A stretch of 64,000 nucleotides of DNA from Mastigias papua (Eukaryota; Cnidaria; Scyphozoa; Rhizostomeae; Mastigiidae). This document shows, one piece after another, positions 10,568-24,145 of this stretch (its first letter is position 1; every line of letters starts with the position of its first letter). The position numbers and the translations under genes were made by a program. Where the stretch lies: the NCBI GenBank assembly GCA_964019165.1, contig OZ025281.1, positions 9,290,388 through 9,354,387 on the forward strand. Reading direction: 5' to 3'. The notes under the pieces are model-generated. The model did no database searches. It was not told where the DNA came from and was given only the letters and a program-made list of their open reading frames with translations.

Positions 10568-11307
10568 GATATGACTGTGACTGGTCCAGGCAAATGGCTT
10601 GCCTGCCTGCCTCTAATACTCACTCACTCACTCAGTCACTCGGTCACTCGGTCACTTAGTTAGTCTGGCAATAGGTCTACCACTCGGCCAGCCCTACCAG
10701 TGGTCTTCCACTGGGCCAGCCCTACCAGTGGTCTACCACTCGGCCAGCCCTACCAGTGGCCTACAACTTGGCCAGACCTACCAGTAGCCTACCACTTGGC
10801 TGGCCCTACCAGTAGGCCTACCATCGCTCCTGCAACTCTTCTGCCTCCAGTCCTGCCTGCCAATAGGCCTGCTAGCCTGTTACTTTGCCTGCAAATAGGC
10901 CTGCCTGCATGCCTGCCGATAAGCCTGCTTGCCTACTCATACACCTGCAACTAGGCCTACCTGCCGATATGACTGTGACTGGTCCAGGCAAATGGCTTGC
11001 CTGCCTGCCTCCAATACTCACTCACTCACTCAGTCACTCGGTCACTCGGTCATTCAGTCAGTCTGGCAATAGGTCTACCACTCGGCCAGCCCTACCAGTG
11101 GCCTACCACTTTGCCAGCCCTACCAGTAGCCCACCACTTGGCTGGCCCTACCAGTAGGCCTACCACCACTCCTGCAACTGTTCTGCCCCATGTCCTGCCT
11201 GCCAATAGGCCTGCTATTCTGCTACTTTGCCTGCCAATAGGCCTGCCTGCATGCCCGCCGATAAGCCTGCTTGCCTGCTGATACACCTGCAATTAGGCCT
11301 ACAAGCC
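10254..11307 (+). repeat. 1054-bp trimer, copy 1 of a tandem pair
   Basis: Spacings are 314, 398 and 342. It is repeated immediately at 11308-12361 and was already seen at 6104-7157. The third monomer (10966-11307) carries a cluster of changes not present in the other copies, such as CACTTTGCC near 11107, GCCCCATGTCC near 11186, GCTATTCTG near 11213 and ATGCCCGCC near 11252. Confidence 0.88.
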
Positions 11308-12361
11308 GATATGACTGTGACTGGTCCATGCAAATGGCTTGCCTGCCTGCTTCCAATACTCACTCACTCACTCAGTCACTCGGTCACTCGGTCACTCAGT
11401 CAGTCTGGCAATAGGTCTGCCACTCGGCCAGCCCTACCAGTAGCCTACCACTTGGCTGCCCCTACCAGAAGGCCTATCACCGCTCCTGCAACTGTTCTGC
11501 ATCCAGTCCTGCCTGCCAATAGGCCTGCTAGCCTGTTACTTTGCCTGCCAATAGGCCTGCCTGCATGCCTGCCGATAAGCCTGCTTGCCTGCTCATACAC
11601 CTGCAAATAGGCCTACCTGCCGATATGACTGTGACTGGTCCTGGCAAATGGCTTGCCTGCCTGCCTCTAATACTCACTCACTCACTCAGTGACTCGGTCA
11701 CTCGGTCACTTAGTTAGTCTGGCAATAGGTCTACCACTCGGCCAGCCCTACCAGTGGTCTTCCACTGGGCCAGCCCTACCAGTGGTCTACCACTCGGCCA
11801 GCCCTACCAGTGGCCTACCACTTGGCCAGACCTACCAGTAGCCTACCACTTGTCTGGCCCTACCAGTAGGCCTACCATCGCTCCTGCAACTCTTCTGCCT
11901 CCAGTCCTGCCTGCCAATAGGCCTGCTAGCCTGTTACTTTGCCTGCAAATAGGCCTGCCTGCATGCCTGCCGATAAGCCTGCTTGCCTACTCATACACCT
12001 GCAGATAGGCCTACCTGCCGATATGACAGTGACTGGTCCAGGCAAATGGCTTGCCTGCCTGCTTCCAATACTCACTCACTCTCTCAGTCACTCGGTCACT
12101 CGGTCACTCAGTCAGTCTGGCAATAGGTCTACCACTCGGCAAGCCCTACCAGTGGCCTACCACTTGGCCAGCCCTACCAGTAGCCTACCACTTGGCTGGC
12201 CCTACCAGTAGGCCTACCACCACTCCTGCAACTGTTCTGCCTCCAGTCGTGCCTGCCAATAGGCCTGCTAGCCTGCTACTTTGCCTGCCAATAGGCCTGC
12301 CTTCATGCCTGCTGATAAGCCTGCTTGCCTGCTCATACACCTGCAAATAGTCCTACCTGCC
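11308..12361 (+). repeat. 1054-bp trimer, copy 2 of a tandem pair
   Basis: Spacings are again 314, 398 and 342, at a constant 1054-bp offset from the preceding copy. Small differences include CAGTGACTCGG near 11690, ACTTGTCTGG near 11850 and TGCAGATAGG at 12000 in place of TGCAACTAGG. The first monomer keeps the diagnostic CTACAAGCCGATATG and CCATGCAAATGG of 10254. Confidence 0.88.
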
Positions 12362-13339
12362 GATATGACTGTGACTGGTCCAGGCAAATGGCTTGCCTGC
12401 CTGCTTCCAATATTCACTCACTCTCTCAGTCACTCGGTCACTCGGTCACTTAGTCAGTCTGGCAATAGGTCTACAACTCGGCCAGCCCTACCAGTGGCCT
12501 ACCACTTGGCCAGCCCTACCAGTAGCCTACCACTTGGCTGGCCCTACCAGTAGGCCTACCACCACTCCTGCAACTGTTCTGCCTCCAGTCGTGCCTGCCA
12601 ATAGGCCTGCTAGCCTGCTACTTTGCCTGCCAATAGGCCTGCCGATAAGCCTGCTTGCCTGCTCATACACCTGCAAATAGGCCTACCTGCCGATATGACT
12701 GTGACTGGTCCAGGCAAATGGCTTGCCTGCCTGCCTCCAATACTCACTCACTCACTCAGTCACTCGGTCACTTGCTCACTCAATCAGTCTGGCAATAGGT
12801 CTACCACTCGGCCAGCCCTACCAGTAGCCTACCACTTGGCTGGCCCTACCGGTAGGCCTACCACCGCTCCTGCAACTGATCTGCCTCCAGTCGTGCCTGC
12901 CAATAGGCCTGCTAGCGTTCTACTTTGCCTGCCAATAGGCCTGCCGATAAGCCTGCTTGTCTGCTCATACACCTGCAAATAGGCCTACCTGCCGATATGA
13001 CCGTGACTGGTCAAGGCAAATGGCTTGCCTCCCTGCTTCCAACACTCACTCACTCACTCACTCACTCACTCAGTCACTCTGTCATTCAGTCAGTCTGGCG
13101 ATAGGTCTACCACTCGGTCAGCCCTACCAGTGGCCTACCACTTGGCCAGCCCTACCAGTAGCCTACCACTTGGCTGGCCCTACCAGTAGGCCTACCACCG
13201 CTCCTGCAACTGTTCTGCCTCCAGTCCTGCCTGCCAATAGGCCTGCTAGCCTGCTACTTTGCCTGCCAATAGGCCTGCCTGCATGCCTGCCGATAAGCCT
13301 GCTTGCCTGCTCATACACCTGCAACTAGGCCTACCTGCC
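12362..13339 (+). repeat. Three monomers outside a clear higher-order block (330, 302, 346 bp)
   Basis: Module order is normal. The 12692 monomer contains GTCACTTGCTCACTCAATCAGTC, read in parts: GTCACTTGC then TCACTCAATCAG. The 12994 monomer has TATGACCGTGACTGGTCAAGG, in parts TATGACCGTG and ACTGGTCAAGG; similar ACCGTGACTGGTCAAGG states recur at 19857. The 330-302 length pair recurs at 19225 and 27018, indicating shared ancestry with the 17-31 kb blocks. Confidence 0.7.
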
Positions 13340-15045
13340 GATATGACTGTGACTGGTCCAGGCAAATGGCTTGCCTGCCTGCTTCCAATACTCACTCACT
13401 CACTCAGTCACTCGGTCACTCGGTCACTCAGTCAGTCTGGCAATAGGTCTACCACTCGGCCAGCACTACCAGTGGCCTACCACTCGGCCAGCCCTTCCAG
13501 TAGCCTACCACTTGGCTGGCCCTACCAGTAGGCCTACCACCGCTCCTGCAACTGTTCTGCCTCCAGTCCTGCCTGCCAATAGGCCTGCTAGCCTGTTACA
13601 TTGCCTGCCAATAGGCCTGCCTGCATGCCTGCCGATAAGCCTGCTTGCCTACTCATACACCTGCAAATAGGCCTTCCTGCCGATATGACTGTGACTGGTC
13701 CAGGCAAATGGCTTGCCTGCCTGCTTCCAATACTCACTCACTCACTCGGTCACTCAGTCAGTCTGGCAATAGGTCTACCACTCGGCCAGGCCTACCAGTG
13801 GCCTACCACTTGGCCAGCCCTACAAGTAGCCTACCACTTGGCTGGCCCTACCTGTAGGCCTACCACCGCTCCTGCAACTGTTCTGCCTCCAGTCCTGCCT
13901 GCCAATAGGCCTACTAGCCTGTTACTTTGCCTGCCAATAGGCCTGCCTGCATGCCTGCCGATAAGCCTGCTTGCCTGCTCATACACCTGCAACTAGGCCT
14001 ACCTGCCGATATGACTGTGACTGGTCCAGGCAAATGGCTTGCCTGCCTGCTTCCAATACTCACTCACTCACTCAGTCACTCGGTCACTCGGTCACTCAGT
14101 CAGTCTGGCAATAGGTCTACCACTCGGCCAGCCCTACCAGTAGCCTACCACTTGGCTGCCCCTACCAGTAGGCCTACCACCGCTCCTGCAACTGTTCTGC
14201 ATCCAGTCCTGCCTGCCAATAGGCCTGCTAGCCTGTTACTTTGCCTGCCAATAGGCCTGCCTGCATGCCTGTCGATAAGCCTGCTTGCCTGCTCATACAC
14301 CTGCAACTAGGCCTACCTGCCGATATGACTGTGACTGGTCCAGGCAAATGGCTTGCCTGCCTGCTTCCAATACTCACTCACTCACTCAGTAACTCGGTCA
14401 CTCGGTCACTCAGTCAGTCTGGCAATAGGTCTACCACTCGGCCAGCCCTACCAGTGGCCTACCACTCGTTCAGCCCTATCAGTAGCCTACCACTTGGCTG
14501 GCCCTACCAGTAGGCCTACCACGGCTCCTGCAACTGTTCTGCCTCCAGTCCTGAATGCCAATAGGCCTGCTAGCCTGTTACTTTGCCTGCCAATAGGCCT
14601 GCCTGCATGCCTGCCGATAAGCCTGCTTGCCTGCTCATACACCTGCAATTAGGCCTACCAGCCGATATAACTGTGACTGGTCCAGGCAAATGGCTTGCCT
14701 GCCTGCTTCCAAAACACACTCACTCACTCGGTCACTCAGTCAGTCTGGCAATAGGTCTACCACTCGGCCAGCCCTACCAGTGGTCTTCCACTGGGCCAGC
14801 CCTACCAGTGGTCTACCACTCGGCCAGCCCTACCAGTGGCCTAACACTTGGCCAGCCCTACCAGTAGCCTACCACTTGGCTGGCCCTACCAGTAGGCCTA
14901 CCACCACTCCTGCAACTGTTCTGCCTCCAGTCCTGCCTGCCAATAGGCCTGCTAGCCTGCTGCTTTGCCTGCCAATAGGCCTGCCTGCATGCCTGCCAAT
15001 AAGCCTGCTTGCCTGCTGATACACCTGCAATTAGCCCTACCAGCC
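13340..15045 (+). repeat. Five-monomer block, copy 1 (13.3 kb)
   Basis: Spacings are 342, 326, 314, 342 and 382. The first four correspond to 16449 onward (346, 326, 318, 342) at an offset of 3109-3117 bp. Shared rare states are GCCTTCCTGCCGATATG, CTGTCGATAAGCC, CTCGTTCAGCCCTATC and the anchor variant GATATAACTG at 14664 and 17781. Offset changes are in 4-bp steps. Confidence 0.85.
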
Positions 15046-16448
15046 GATATGACTGTGACTGGTCCAGGCAAATGGCTTGCCTGCCTGCTTCCAATACTCA
15101 CTCACTCACTCACTCGGTCACTTAGTCAGTATGGCAATAGGTCTACCACTCGGCCAGCCCTACCAGTGGTCTTCCACTGGGCCAGCCCTACCACTGGTCT
15201 ACAACTCGGCCAGCCCTACCAGTGGCCTACCACTTGGCCAGCCCTACCAGTAGCCTACCACTTGGCTGGCCCTATTAGTAGGTCTATCACCGGTAATGCA
15301 TCTGTTCTGCCTCCAGTCCTGCCTGCCAATAGGCCTGCTAGCCTGTTACTTTGCCTGCCAATAGGCCTGCCTGCATGCCTGCCGATAAGCCTGCTTGCCT
15401 GCTCATACACCTGCAAATAGGCCTACCTGCCGATATGACTGTGACTGGTCCAGGCAAATGGCTTGCCTGCCTGCTTCCAATACTCACTCACTCACTCGGT
15501 CACTCGGTAACTCGGTCATTCAGTCAGTCTGGCAATAGGTCTACCACTCGGCCAGCCCTACCAGTGTCCTACCACTTGGCCAGCCCTACCAGTAGCCTAC
15601 CACTTGGCTGGCCCTACCAGTAGGCCTACCACCGCTCCTGCAACTGTTCTGCCTCCAGTCCTGCCTGCCAATAGGCCTGCTAGCCTGCTACTTTGCCTGC
15701 CAATTGGCCTACTAGCCTGTTACTGTGCCTGCCAATAGGCCTGGCTGCCTGCTCATACACCTGCAAATAGGCCTACCTGCCGATATGACTGTGACTGGTC
15801 CAGGCAAATGGCTTGCCTGCCTGCTTCCAATACTCACTCACTCACTCAGTCACTCGGTCACTCGGTCACTCAGTCAGTCTGGCAATAGGTCTACCACTCG
15901 GCCAGCCCTACCAGTGGCCTACCACTTGGCTGCCCCTACCAGTAGGCCTACCACCGCTCCTGCAACTGTTCTGCATCCAGTCCTGCCTGCCAATAGGCCT
16001 GCTAGCCTGTTACTTTGCCTGCCAATAGGCCTGCCTGCATGCCTGCCTGCATGCCTGCCGATAAGCCTGCTTCCTGCTCATACACCTGCAAATAGGCCTA
16101 CCTGCCGATATGACTGTAACTGGTCCAGGCAAATGGCTTGCCTGCCTGCTTCCAATACTCACTCACTCACTCGGTCACTCGGTAACTCGGTCATTCAGTC
16201 AGTCTGGCAATAGGTCTACCACTCGGCCAGCCCTACCAGTGGCCTACCACTTGGCCAGCCCTACCAGTAGCCTACCACTTGGCTGGCCCTACCAGTAGGC
16301 CTACCACCGCTCCTGCAACTGTTCTGCCTCCAGTCCTGCCTGCCAATAGGCCTGCTAGCCTGCTACTTTGCCTGCCAATAGGCCTGCCTGCATGCCTGCC
16401 GTAAAGCCTGCTTGCCTGCTCATACACCTTCGACTAGGCCTACCTGCC
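15046..16448 (+). repeat. Four irregular monomers (386, 350, 325, 342 bp)
   Basis: The 15046 monomer has a damaged spacer, reading TATTAGTAGGTCTATCACC and GGTAATGCATCTG near 15275-15305; a close relative is at 25410-25442. Around 15703-15745 the module CAATTGGCCTACTAGCC is followed by a shortened segment lacking the GATAAGCC part. The 15782 monomer has a doubled TGCCTGCATGCC segment near 16030-16055 and lost bases at CTGCTTCCTGC. Confidence 0.75.
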
Positions 16449-18118
16449 GATATGACTGTGACTGGTCCAGGCAAATGGCTTGCCTGCCTGCTTCCAATAC
16501 TCACTCACTCACTCACTCAGTCACTCGGTCACTCGGTCACTCAGTCAGTCTGGCAATAGGTCTACCACTCGGCCAGCACTACCAGTGGCCTACCACCCGG
16601 CCAGCCCTACCAGTAGCCTACCACTTGGCTGGCCCTACCAGTAGGCCTACCACCGCTCCTGCAACTGTTCTGCCTCCAGTCGTGCCTGCCAATAGGCCTG
16701 CTAGCCTGCTACTTTGCCTGCCAATAGGCCTGCCTGCATGCCTGCCGATAAGCCTGCTTGCCTACTCATACACCTGCAAATAGGCCTTCCTGCCGATATG
16801 ACTGTGACTGGTCCAGGCAAATGGCTTGCCTGCCTGCTTCCAATACTCACTCACTCACTCGGTCACTCAGTCAGTCTGGCAATAGGTCTACCACTCGGCC
16901 AGGCCTACCAGTGGCCTACCACTTGGCCAGCCCTACCAGTAGCCTACCACTTGGCTGGCCCTACCTGTAGGCCTACCACCGCTCCTGCAACTGTTCTGCC
17001 TCCAGTCCTGCCTGCCAATAGGCCTACTAGCCTGTTACTTTGCCTGCCAATAGGCCTGCCTGCATGTCTGCCGATAAGCCTGCTTGCCTGCTCATACACC
17101 TGCAACTAGGCCTACCTGCCGATATGACTGTGACTGGTCCAGGCAAATGGCTTGCCTGCCTGCTTCCAATACTCACTCACTCACTCACTCAGTCACTCGG
17201 TCACTCGGTCACTCAGTCAGTCTGGCAATAGGTCTACCACTCGGCCAGCCCTACCAGTAGCCTACCACTTGGCTGCCCCTACCAGTAGGCCTACCACCGC
17301 TCCTGCAACTGTTCTGCATCCAGTCCTGCCTGCCAATAGGCCTGCTAGCCTGTTACTTTGCCTGCCAATAGGCCTGCCTGCATGCCTGTCGATAAGCCTG
17401 CTTGCCTGCTCATACACCTGCAACTAGGCCTACCTGCCGATATGACTGTGACTGGTCCAGGCAAATGGCTTGCCTGCCTGCTTCCAATACTCACTCACTC
17501 ACTCAGTAACTCGGTCACTCGGTCACTCAGTCAGTCTGGCAATAGGTCTACCACTCGGCCAGCCCTACCAGTGGCCTACCACTCGTTCAGCCCTATCAGT
17601 AGCCTACCACTTGGCTGGCCCTACCAGTAGGCCTACCACGGCTCCTGCAACTGTTCTGCCTCCAGTCCTGCCTGCCAATAGGCCTGCTAGCCTGTTACTT
17701 TGCCTGCCAATAGGCCTGCCTGCATGCCTGCCGATAAGCCTGCTTGCCTGCTCATACACCTGCAAATAGGCCTACCAGCCGATATAACTGTGACTGGTCC
17801 AGGCAAATGGCTTGTCTGCCTGCTTCCAAAACTCACTCACTCACTCGGTCACTCAGTCAGTCTGGCAATAGGTCTACCACTCGGCCAGCCCTACCAGTGG
17901 TCTTCCACTGGGCCAGCCCTACCAGTGGTCTACCACTCGGCCAGCCCTACCAGTGGCATAACACTTGGCCAGCCCTACCAGTAGCCTACCACTTGGCTGG
18001 CCCTACCAGTAGGCCTACCACCACTCCTGCAACTGTTCTGCCTCCAGTCCTGCCTGCCAATATGCCTGCCGATAAGCCTGCTTGCCTGCTGATACACCTG
18101 CAATTAGGCCTACCAGCC
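16449..18118 (+). repeat. Five-monomer block, copy 2 (16.4 kb)
   Basis: Spacings are 346, 326, 318, 342 and 338. The block matches 13340-14950 closely. It overlaps the start of the large duplication: its last two monomers (17439-18118) are also found at 24460-25139. The last monomer is shortened near 18060, where CAATATGCCTGCCGATAAGCC replaces the usual double CAATAGGC segment. Confidence 0.83.
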
Positions 18119-21099
18119 GATATGACTGTGACTGGTCCAGGCAAATGGCTTGCCTGCCTTCTTCCAATACTCACTCACTCACTCGATCACTTAGTCAGTC
18201 TGGCGATAGGTCTACCACTCGGCCAGCCCTACCAGTGGTCTTCCACTGGGCCAGCCCTACAAGTGGTCTACCACTCGGCCAGCCCTACCAGTGGCCTACC
18301 AGTTGGCCAGCCCTACCAGTAGCCTACCACTTGGCTGGCCCTATCAGTAGGTCTACCACCGCTCCTGCAACTCTTCTGCCTCCAGTCCTGCCTGCCAATA
18401 GGCCTGCTAGCCTGTTACTTTGCCTGCAAATAGGCCTGCCTGCATGCCTGCCGATAAGCCTGCTTGCCTACTCATACACCTGCAGATAGGCCTACCTGCC
18501 GATATGACTGTGACTGGTCCAGGCAAATGGCTTGCCTGCCTGCTTCCAATACTCACTCACTCTCTCAGTCACTCGGTCACTCGGTCACTCAGTCAGTCTG
18601 GCAATAGGTCTACCACTCGGCCAGCCCTACCAGTGGCCTACCACTTGGCCAGCCCTACCAGTAGCCTACCACTTGGCTGGCCCTACCAGTAGGCCTACCA
18701 CCACTCCTGCAACTGTTCTGCCTCCAGTCGTGCCTGCCAATAGGCCTGCTAGCCTGTTACTTTGCCTGCCAATAGGCCTGCCTTCATGCCTGCTGATAAG
18801 CCTGCTTGCCTGCTCATACACCTGCAAATAGTCCTACCTGCCGATATGACTGTGACTGGTCCAGGCAAATGGCTTGCCTGCCTGCTTCCAATACTCACTC
18901 ACTCACTCGGTCACTTAGTCATTCTGGCAATAGGTCTACCACTCGACCAGCCCAACCAGTGGTCGTCCACTGGGCCAGCCCTACCAGTGGTCTACCACAC
19001 GGCCAGCCCTACCAGTGGCCTACCACTTGGCCAGCCCTACCAGTAGCCTACCACTTGGCTGGCCCTACCAGTAGGCCTACCACCGCTCCTGCCACTGTTC
19101 TGCCTCCAGTCCTGAATGCCAATAGGCCTGCTAGCCTGTTACTTTGCCTGCAAATAGGCCTGCCTGCATGCCTGCCGATAAGCCTGCTTGCCTACTCATA
19201 CACCTGCAAATAGGCCTTCCTGCCGATATGACTGTGACTGGTCCAGGCAAATGGCTTGCCTGCCTGCTTCCAATATTCACTCACTCTCTCAGTCACTCGG
19301 TCACTCGGTCACTTAGTCAGTCTGGCAATAGGTCTACCACTCGGCCAGCCCTACCAGTGGCCTACCACTTGGCCAGCCCTACCAGTAGCCTACCACTTGG
19401 CTGGCCCTACCAGTAGGCCTACCACCACTCCTGCAACTGTTCTGCCTCCAGTCGTGCCTGCCAATAGGCCTGCTAGCCTGCTACTTTGCCTGCCAAAAGG
19501 CCTGCCGATAAGCCTGCTTGCCTGCTCATACACCTGCAAATAGGCCTACCTGCCGATATGACTGTGACTGGTCCAGGCAAATGGCTTGCCTGCCTGCCTC
19601 CAATACTCACTCACTCACTCAGTCACTCGGTCACTCGGTCACTCAGTCAGTCTGGCAATAGGTCTACCACTCGGCCAGCCCTACCAGTAGCCTACCACTT
19701 GGCTGGCCCTACCGGTAGGCCTACCACCGCTCCTGCAACTGTTCTGCCTCCAGTCCTGCCTGCCAATAGGCCTGCTAGCGTTCTACTTTGCCTGCCAATA
19801 GGCCTGCCGATAAGCCTGCTTGTCTGCTCATACACCTGCAAATAGGCCTACCTGCCGATATGACCGTGACTGGTCAAGGCAAATGGCTTGCCTGCCTGCT
19901 TCCAATACTCACTCACTCACTCACCCAGTCACTCGGTCACTCGGTCACTCAGTCAGTCTGGCAATAGGTCTACCACTCGGCCAGCCCTAGCAGTAGGCCT
20001 ACCACCGCTCCTGCAACTGTTCTGCCTCCAGTCCTGCCTGCCAATAGGCCTGCTAGCCTGCTACTTTGCTTGCCAATAGGCCTGCCGATAAGCCTGCTTG
20101 CCTGCTCATACACCTGCAAATAGGCCTACCTGCCGATATGACTGTGACTGGTCCAGGCAAATGGCTTGCCTGCCTGCTTCCAATACTCACTCACTCACTC
20201 AGTCACTCGGTCACTCGGTCACTCGGTCACTCAGTCAGTCTGGCAATAGGACTACCACTTGGCCAGCCCTACCAGTGGCCTACCACTCGGCCAGCCCTAC
20301 CTGTAGCCTACCACTTGGCTGACCCTACCAGTAAGCCTACCACCGCTCCTGCAACTATTCTGCCGCCAGTCCTGCCTGCCAATAGGCTTCTAACCTGCTA
20401 CTTTGCCTGCCAATAGGCCTGCCGATAAGCCTGCTTGCCTGCTCATACACCTGCAAATAGGCCTACCTGCCGATATGACTGTGACTGGTCCAGGGAAATG
20501 GCTTGCCTGCCTGCTTCCAATACTCACTCACTCACTCAATCACTCGGTCACTCGGCAGCTCAGTCAGTCTGGACATAGATCTACCACTCGGCCAGCTCTA
20601 CCAGTAGCCTACCACTTGGCTGGCCCTACCAGTGGGCCTACCACAGCTCTTGCAACTGTTCTGCCTCCAGTCCTGCCTGCCAATAGGCCTACTAGCCTGC
20701 TACTTTGCCTGCCAATATGCCTGCCTGCATGCCTGCCGATAAGCCTGCTTGCCTGCTCATACACCTGCAAATAGGCCTACCTGCCGATATGACTGTGACT
20801 GGTCCAGGCAAATGGCTTGCCTGCCTGCCTCCAATACTCACTCACTCACTCAGTCACTCGGTCACTCGGTCACTCAGTCAGTCTGGCAATAGGTCTACCA
20901 CTCGGTCAGCCCTACCAGTAGCCTACCACTTGGCTGGCCCTACCAGTAGGCCTACCACCGCTCCTGCTACTGTTTTGCCTCCAGTCCTGCCTGCCAATAG
21001 GCTTGCTAGCCTGCTACTTTGCTTGCCAATAGGCCTGCCTGCATGCCTGCCAATAACCCTGCTTGCCTGCTCATACACCTGCAAATAGGCCTACCTGCC

Positions 21100-21703
21100 G
21101 ATATGACTGTGACTGGTCCAGGCAAATGGCTTGCCTGCCTGCTTCCAATACTCACTCACTCACTCAGTCACTCGGTCACTCGGTCACTCAGTCAGTCTGG
21201 CAAAAGGTCTACCACTCGGCAAGCCCTACCAGTGGCCTACCACTTGGCCAGCCCTACCAGTAGGCCTACCACCGCTCCTGCAACTGTTCTGCCTCCAGTC
21301 GTGCCTGCCAATAGGCCTGCTAGCGTTCTACTTTGCCTGCCAATAGGCCTGCCGATAAGCCTGCTTGCCTGCTCATACACCTGCAAATAGGCCTACCTGC
21401 CGATATGACTGTGACTGGTCCAGGCAAATGGCTTGCCTGCCTGCCTCCAATACTCACTCACTCACTCAGTCACTCGGTCACTCGGTCACTCAGTCAGTCT
21501 GGCAATAGGTCTACCACTCGGCCAGCCCTACCAGTAGACTACCACTTGGCTGCCCCTACCAGTAGGCCTACCACCGCTCCTGCAACTGTTCTGCCTCCAG
21601 TCCTGCCTGCCAATAAGCCTGCTAGCCTGTTACTTCGCCTGCCAATAGGCCTGCCGATAAGCCTGCTTGCCTGCTCATACACCTGCAAATAGGCCTACCT
21701 GCC
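21100..21703 (+). repeat. Two 302-bp monomers present only in copy A
   Basis: The offset between copies A and B falls from 7793 to 7189, a change of 604 bp, across this position: two whole 302-bp monomers are missing in copy B near 28893-28960. The indel is an exact number of monomers, as expected from slippage or unequal exchange between neighbouring monomers in register. Confidence 0.82.
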
Positions 21704-23431
21704 GATATGACTGTGAATGGTCCAGGCAAATGGCTTGCCTGCCTGCTTCCAATACTCACTTACTCACTCACTCAGTCACTCGGTCACTCGGTCACTCAGT
21801 CAGTCTGGCAATAGGTCTACCACTCGGCCAGCTCTACCAGTAGCCTACCACTTGGCTGGCCCTACCAGTAGGCCTACCATCGCTCTTGCAACTGTTCTGC
21901 CTCCAGTCCTGCCTGCCAATAGGCCTACTAGCCTGTTACTTTGCCTGCCAATAGGCCTGCCTGCATGCCCGCCGATAAGCCCGCTTGCCTGCTCATACAC
22001 CTGCAAATAGGCCTACCTGCCGATATGATTGTGACTGGTCCAGGCAAATGGCTTGCCTGCCTGCTTCCAATACTCACTCACTCACTCACTCAGTCACTCG
22101 GTCACTCGGTCACTCAGTCAGTCTGGCAATAGGTCTACCACTCGGCCAGCCCTACCAGTAGCCTACCACTTGGCTGACCCTACCAGTAGGCCTACCACCG
22201 CTCCTGCAACTGTTCTGCCTCCAGTCCTGCCTGCCACTAAGCCTGCTAGCCTGCTACTTTGCTTGCCAATAGGCCTGCATGCATGCCTGCCGATAAGCCT
22301 GCTTGCCTGCTCATACACCTGCAAATAGGCCTACCAGCCGATATGACTGTGACTTGTACAGGCAAATGGCTTGCCTGCCTGCTTCCATTACTCACTCACT
22401 CACTCACTCACTCACTCACTCACTCAGTCACTCGGTCACTCGGTCACTCGGTCACTCGGTCACTCAGTCAGTCTGGCAATAAGTCTACCACTCGGCCAGC
22501 CCTACAAGTGGCCTACCACTCGGCCAGCCCTACCAGTAGCCTACCACTTGCCTGGCCCTACCAGTAGGCCTACCACCGCTCCTGCAACTGTTCTGAGTCC
22601 AGTCCTGCCTGCCAATAAGCCTACTAGACTGCTACTTCGCCTGCCAATAGGCCTGCCAGCCTGCCACTTTGCCTGCCACTATGCCTGCCAATAGGCCTGC
22701 CAATAAGCCTGCTTGCCTGCTCATACACCTGCAAATAGGCCTACCTGCCGATATGACTGTGACTGGTCCAGGCAAATGGCTTGCCTGCCTGCTTCCAATA
22801 CTCACTCACTCACTCAATCACTCGGTCACTCGGCCGCTCAGTCAATCTGGACATAGATCTACCACTCGGCCAGCTCTACCAGTACCCTACCACTTGGCTG
22901 GCCCTACCAGTAGGCCTACCACCGCTCTTGCAACTGTTCTGCTTCCAGTCCTGCCTGCCAATAGGCCTGCTAGCCTGCTACTTTGCCTGCCAATAGGCCT
23001 GCCTGCATGCCTGCCGATAAGCCTGCTTGCCTGCTCATACACCTGCAAATAGGCCAACCTGCCGATATGATTGTGACTGGTCCAGGCAAATGGCTTGCCT
23101 GCCTGCTTCCAATCCTCATTCACTCACTCACTCAGTCACTCGGTCACTCGGTCACTCAGTCAGTCTGGCAATAGGTCTACCACTCGGTCAGCCCTACCAG
23201 TAGCCTACCACTTGGCTGGCCCTACCAGTAGGCCTACCACCGCTCCTGCAACTGTTCTGCCTCCAGTCCTGCCTGCCAATAAGCCTGCTAGCCTGCTACT
23301 TTGCTTGCCAATAGGCCTGCCTGCCTGCCTGCCGATAAGCCTGCTTGCCTGCTCATACACCTGCAAATAGGCCTACCAGCCGATCTGACTGTGACTTGTC
23401 CAGGCAAATGGGTTGCCTGCCTGCTTCCAAT

Positions 23432-23488
23432 ACTCACTCACTCACTCACTCACTCACTCACTCACTCACTCACTCACTCACTCACTCA
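23432..23488 (+). repeat. Expanded (CACT)n run, 57 bp
   Basis: About 14 CACT words in copy A. The copy B counterpart at 30621-30673 is 53 bp, a single-word difference that accounts for the 378 against 374 bp monomer length. Confidence 0.9.
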
Positions 23489-24145
23489 GTCACTCGGTCA
23501 CTCGGTCACTCGGTCACTCAGTCAGTCTGGCAATAAGTCTACCACTCGGCCAGCCCTACAAGTGGCCTACCACTCGGCCAGCCCTACCAGTAGCCTACCA
23601 CTTGTCTGGCCCTACCAGTAGGCGTACCACCGCTCCTGCAACTGTTCTGCCTCCATTCCTGGCTGCCAATAGGCCTGCTGGCCTGCTACTTTGCCTGCCA
23701 ATTGGCCTGCCGATAAGCCTGTATGCCTGCTCATACACCTGCGAATAGGCCTACCTGCCGATATGACTGTGACTGGTCCAGGCAAATGGCTTGCCTGCCT
23801 GCTTCCAATACTCACTCACTCACTCACTCACTCACTCACTCACTCACTCACTCGATCACTCACTCACTCACTCAGTCACTCGGTCACTCGGTCACTCGCT
23901 CACTCAGTCAGTCTGGCAATAGGTCTACCACTCGGCCAGCCCTAACAGTGGCCTACCACTTGGCCAGCCCTACCAGTAGCCTACCACTTGGCTGGCCCTA
24001 CCAGTAGGCGTACCACCGCTCCTGCAACTGTTCTGCCTCCATTCCTGCCTGCCAATAGGCCTGCTAGCCTGCTACTTCGCCTGCCAATAGGCCTGCCGAT
24101 AAGCCTGCTTGCATGCTCTTACACCTGCAAATAGGCCTACCTGCC

